Source: Paenibacillus sp. FSL R5-0623
GTDB taxonomy: Bacteria; Bacillota; Bacilli; Paenibacillales; Paenibacillaceae
Direction: 5' to 3'
Assembly: GCF_037974265.1 (NCBI RefSeq)
Contig: NZ_CP150233.1
Span: forward strand, 4,836,001-4,900,000
DNA length: 64,000 bases
The stretch's first letter is position 1. Each line of letters begins with the position of its first letter. The notes under the pieces are model-generated. The model was not told the DNA's origin. It did no database searches and saw nothing but the letters and a program-made list of their open reading frames with translations. Shown one piece after another: positions 62,001-64,000 of this stretch. Position numbers and translations under genes: made by a program.

Positions 62001-64000
62001 TCCCAAACGAACTGACACCTGCTCGCAGGATACGCTTCGCGTCTTCTAATGGCTGTGGCTCCTTGTTGATATAGAAGGGACTATGCTCCAGTTCCAACAT
62101 CGGATTCGTCCGATTCATGTGAATCTGTGGCGGAACCACCCGGTGATAAAGCGTCAGTACGGTTTTAATAAAACCGGCGACACCTGCTGCCGCATCAAGA
62201 TGCCCAATATTGGCTTTCACAGAACCCAGAGCACAATAATTTCTACGATCTGTTCCCCATGACTGCCTGAGCGCTTCAATTTCAATCGGGTCCCCCAGTT
62301 TGGTTCCTGTTCCATGCGCCTCCAGATAGGAGATCTCTTTTGGAGACACTCCCGAACGATGCAGGGCTGATTGAATAACCTTGACCTGCCCGGCCACACT
62401 CGGTGCCGTATATCCAATTTTGTCCATGCCATCATTATTAATCGCTGAACCTTTAATGACTGCATAGATATGATCTCCATCTCTCTGCGCGTCGCGGAGT
62501 GACTTGAGCACAACCATTCCGCATCCATTACCAGACACAGTACCAGATGCCTGCTCATCGAACGGTCTGCAATGACCATCCTTTGAATAAATCATGCCTT
62601 CATGCCAGTGATAACCTTCTTTGAGCGGATAGGAGATAGAGACACCTCCCGCAAGTGCCACATCACACTCCCCCCGAATCAGCGATTCAGCAGCTTGGTG
62701 GATAGCGACCAAAGAAGTTGAACATGCGGTCTGTACGGCCATACTTGGCCCTCTCAGATTTAATTTGTGAGATACTCGGGTTGTAATATAGTCCTTTTCA
62801 TTCAAAGTCATGGCTTCAAAAGCCTGTAACAAATTACCGGAACGACCTAGAAATTGCACCATCCATGGTAAGCTCAGTCCACTTCCGGCAAACAATCCTA
62901 TAGCTCCCTCATAACTGTAAGGATCACACCCGGCATGCTCAAGCGCCTCCCACGAGCACTGATGCAGCAACCGTATTTGCGGATCCATCATGTTGGATTC
63001 CTGATGCGGATATTCGAAAAATCCGGAGTCAAAATACTCAGTATCTTGCAGTAGACCTTTGGCCCGTACATAATCAGGATGTTTGAAGTCTTCCGGTCGT
63101 ACACCCGCAGCCTTTAGATCCTCCTCATTCAGACGGGTGATACCGTCCTTACCTGCCATTAGATTATCCCAGAACTCCTCAATATTTCTGGAGCCGGGAA
63201 AATGCCCTGCCATGCCAATGACTGCGATATCCGACGACGAAGAATCTCTGCTACTGTGGTCTGAAGCAAACGAGATACTCTGTTTTGGTCTGCTCTGTGC
63301 CGGTCTGCTCTGTTCCACTTTGCTGTGTTCAACTGTGCTCATCACATCATCTTTGGGAGCTGTTGTCGGGTCCAGGTTCGTAACAGGATATCCAGCCGTA
63401 GCGATATGCCCGCTCTCCTCTCGCACATTTTGTGTAACTGTCGGCAGCATCTGCTCAGCCACCAGATGATTGACCAGTGATGCAATGGAGGAATGCTCAA
63501 ACAATTGCACCAGCGGAACGCTTTTATCCAGATAGGCATTCAGGCGATTATTGATCAGAATAAGCCCCAGCGAGTTGCCTCCGATTTCAAAAAAGTGATC
63601 ATGGATATTAACCGTATCCAGATTCAATATTTCCTTCCACGCTGCAATGAGCATCTGCTCCAGATCAACCTTTGCCCGCTCCATTCCTTGAATGGATGAA
63701 CCATAAACCAGAGTCGGATTAGCTTTCTCACCCGTTTCAAAATCAGCCAGACGAAGGGCATTGCGATTCAGTTTGCCATTAGGCAGCACAGGCAGATTTT
63801 CCAGACGAATCAAGCGAGAAGGCATCATGTACTGTGGAAGCCGCTGCTTTAACCAGGTCCGAAGCTGTACGTCTTCATCTCCCATAACGGAAGGCACAAT
63901 CCCAGGCTTCAGACTGTAGAAAAGGATTAATTGCAATGAATGTTGCTCGGCCCCTTCTACCTTAACGACAGCTTCTCTTACACGTTCATACTTCATCGCT
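56002..64000 (-). CDS. Hybrid NRPS/PKS synthase, 5' part outside window: A(end)-PCP-KS-dead AT-ACP-C-A-PCP-C
   Basis: 2664 codons lie after the in-frame Met at 63996, but the frame is open to the right edge and the first residues are the end of an A domain (LPQYMMPSRLI, LPNGKLNRNAL), so the true start is outside. Then come PCP (FFEIGGNSLGL), KS from about 63232 (VQTACSTSLVAI, EAHGTGTKLGDP, KANIGHLDAAAG), and an AT-like region whose active site is GQGVGE (61416-61399). ACP (FFELGGHSLKAI), C (HHIISDQ), a complete A (YTSGSTGTPKGTV, NGYGPTEAT, YRTGDIVKR), PCP (FFQNGGHSLKAI) and a C-terminal C domain (FDHLAFDG) follow. By eye the A-domain code is D-G-F-Y-M-G-G-F-F-K; I do not assign a substrate. 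It overlaps the next gene by 11 bases. Confidence 0.93.
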   Translation of the reverse strand, partial: AMKYERVREAVVKVEGAEQHSLQLILFYSLKPGIVPSVMGDEDVQLRTWLKQRLPQYMMPSRLIRLENLPVLPNGKLNRNALRLADFETGEKANPTLVYGSSIQGMERAKVDLEQMLIAAWKEILNLDTVNIHDHFFEIGGNSLGLILINNRLNAYLDKSVPLVQLFEHSSIASLVNHLVAEQMLPTVTQNVREESGHIATAGYPVTNLDPTTAPKDDVMSTVEHSKVEQSRPAQSRPKQSISFASDHSSRDSSSSDIAVIGMAGHFPGSRNIEEFWDNLMAGKDGITRLNEEDLKAAGVRPEDFKHPDYVRAKGLLQDTEYFDSGFFEYPHQESNMMDPQIRLLHQCSWEALEHAGCDPYSYEGAIGLFAGSGLSLPWMVQFLGRSGNLLQAFEAMTLNEKDYITTRVSHKLNLRGPSMAVQTACSTSLVAIHQAAESLIRGECDVALAGGVSISYPLKEGYHWHEGMIYSKDGHCRPFDEQASGTVSGNGCGMVVLKSLRDAQRDGDHIYAVIKGSAINNDGMDKIGYTAPSVAGQVKVIQSALHRSGVSPKEISYLEAHGTGTKLGDPIEIEALRQSWGTDRRNYCALGSVKANIGHLDAAAGVAGFIKTVLTLYHRVVPPQIHMNRTNPMLELEHSPFYINKEPQPLEDAKRILRAGVSSFGIGGTNAHVILEQPPVQESQANYESLLLLPFSAKSESALERTYDSVLQAIHVLPEQFPNAAWTLQKGRSRFVHRKALIVVDGYIPPSEQSVEFETQASVMNGKPKVMFYLSGNASWEARKIRELYASVYRSQVSEIFKQHFEEILNLFESKEQYAIRQGIGRSLTDSRLERMQCFVVQYALYKTVMQLGVKPDAVCGQGVGELVGLVISDALDPVHAVGLLYNLEHWSLEEGALSDALTGRMTDATVTDLASSIAPLLSPNFLFTLLNRKTLSESAGHTLWIVSNQLQDTEQIAPDSFSEPNIIALTGDRQSLLEADVYLMKVLAFCWCSGMELDWEQLNGTGRRQKISLPTYSFDPIVHQHDVALYQLAGMSQVAAGSIAALDQSPSGKFRVQRTDDEIRHVLSQLWQELLGNGEVGLEDDFFELGGHSLKAISLASRIKEMFGLNLGLEEVFDHSVFEHMVQWIAEHQVTSDSDSVDPILPVTKKEKYKTTSAQRRMYVVHEWMKGESTAYNLASSYRVRGKLDPTQFRVIMDALVERHEAFRTRFEMIDGELFQIVEDQVPSVVELLELEAAGLEQVIKWIKPFDLTSAPLVRVKLIRLSQEEHILFIDMHHIISDQSSIAILMQDFARMYRGETLQSLDIQYKDYAEWRDEAASHAQSVEDAEFWIQEFKDKPAPVELLTDFPRHGASSYSGDRRSIELGESLSTQVNDFCTQQGLTPYMLFMATLNLLIWKYTGQDDLVVGTAVAGREKSELNNVMGMFVNMLAIRISLDREWSTETYLNEMRGKLLSCYEHQHYPYEALVEQLGLFGDLSRNPLFDVVLNYINMGTDDPEAGELILEPWVEGKVDAKFDLTWTLVEHKQCYTVELDYRSDLFKAESMERMLDKFRYILSQITTGDNERIGQIKLTTPEEEDWLLYGVNDNAAQYPRDATISQLFEEQVHMHPQKTALVWEDDEWSYADLYERVQWLASRLLGQGVKSGSSIALILDRGPIQMISILATLQVGCSYVPIDPASPPSRIEFILQDCDAAVLLTETAYASTWQSVVPCIVPADELAAFDSGDIQEPVEHMNKTALDPAYIIYTSGSTGTPKGTVMSHRNVTKVMKNSNFVTVVPEDRILQISNYAFDGSIFDIFASLINGATLVLISKETILDMARLADVIRQQRISVFYIPTSLFNMLVDWDAECLKNVRRVMFGGEAASVSHANKALACVGPGRLLNGYGPTEATFFASYHLLQQTEPYTGSLPIGYPLSNTALYVLDDELKPVPPNVPGELYISGDAVGIGYLNREDLTRKHFLDDPFRKGERMYRTGDIVKRLADGSLLFIERSDFQVKIRGFRIELSEIGNCMERLSGVRDAFVMTATESSGSLYIAAFYTSDTGADAEYVRRELHQRLPEYMVPARVIRMDHLPINANGKVDRRALSENLVEEQQRSLEVSSPRTKTERVILAAMRQILGNPGIGVEDHFFQNGGHSLKAIAFTQILSKEGIAINVNELFQYPTVRGLAKLVDINPPASVWSEDSLHIQSPIVIPQDITLHEKQLDSLVLHVLNSCNQVSSFMAGMTPTGRFPLSPIQQAHASTTSRASGFTTTLEGELNEQAVKHLILGVISRHQLLHSIIYEEEQLYWHPCDMSLAADMLQQLIPYLDIRHYASATIEQLEYKLVQSLLHKTYTLKELPWRLCILRTGATEHKLIWSFDHLAFDGMSAQIIKQQLESKALYRPQGIEIESDLLYQVRNYEDYVNFLSQGPIGVSEDEMEKQFSLQAWNRCNTIVMNKLKETETLSPSAMTAELSLAGKEPADVWWTCFETFSNIIAAYLNISQLPIALVHYGREYGEESYYDYVGEFLDLIPVLVDSEFTQEDLLERLEFTKRHSINFMALTHDSSLSAQYDGIHEQMGTAYRQTEQEPRQMILFNYQGFISSSEAIPMSSQSSDDQDSNSGLAQFEWVIRYDEECLYVHLACQTGLDIKRMKQLIDDKLGSDVKVVVHNEAMEVQHVQ

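Overview
The window reads as chromosomal DNA of an endospore-forming Bacillota, most likely Paenibacillus. The support is a complete spoVAC-spoVAD-spoVAE operon, the conserved yqeG-yqeH-aroE-yhbY-nadD-yqeK-rsfS / yqeM / comER-comEA-comEB-comEC neighbourhood, a leucine T-box, YesMN-type two-component control of an ABC sugar importer, and a large NRPS/PKS locus. Almost everything is on the minus strand. No rRNA, tRNA, CRISPR array, transposase gene or phage gene was recognised.

Layout. 1-2110: a SigV/RsiV-type ECF sigma and anti-sigma pair plus a secreted RsiV-like protein cut by the left edge; both transcription units start at ECF promoters of identical geometry. 2111-3290: mostly non-coding, with a decayed small gene and one small membrane protein. 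3295-8498: late competence genes comEC, comEB, comEA and divergent comER. 8479-11316: leuS with a CUC-specifier T-box. 11382-19240: a phosphotransferase, yqeM, and the operon yqeG to rsfS/cvfB, interrupted by two short inverted-repeat elements. 19290-23732: a MoxR / DUF58 / transglutaminase trio. 23866-28115: spoVA operon, an M42 peptidase and three small unannotated-type genes. 28201-28908: YdjM-like membrane protein. 29031-32830: nirB-nirD-nirC behind two FNR boxes. 33039-39641: an HD nucleotidase and a YesMN plus ABC sugar importer locus.

39711 to the right edge: a hybrid NRPS/PKS cluster read leftward. A large synthase entering from beyond the edge (A fragment-PCP-KS-dead AT-ACP-C-A-PCP-C) is followed by FAAL-ACP-KS, then discrete ACP, acyl-CoA dehydrogenase, acyltransferase, GSA-type aminotransferase, 3-hydroxyacyl-CoA dehydrogenase, a broken FkbH gene, a second ACP, a CPBP-fold membrane protein with no catalytic residues and a type II thioesterase. 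An ABC exporter, a TetR regulator with its operator and an MFS pump follow in the same direction, ending at a strong terminator.

The most interesting signal is this cluster. FAAL-ACP-KS, ACP, trans-AT and aminotransferase are the parts of the iturin/mycosubtilin beta-amino fatty acid starter module, here split into separate genes and placed at the downstream end of the assembly line. Both in-line AT domains have lost the catalytic serine, so the free-standing AT must serve them. The glyceryl-ACP (FkbH) extender route is present but its first enzyme has an internal deletion. Function calls rest on motif reading alone; no searches were run.
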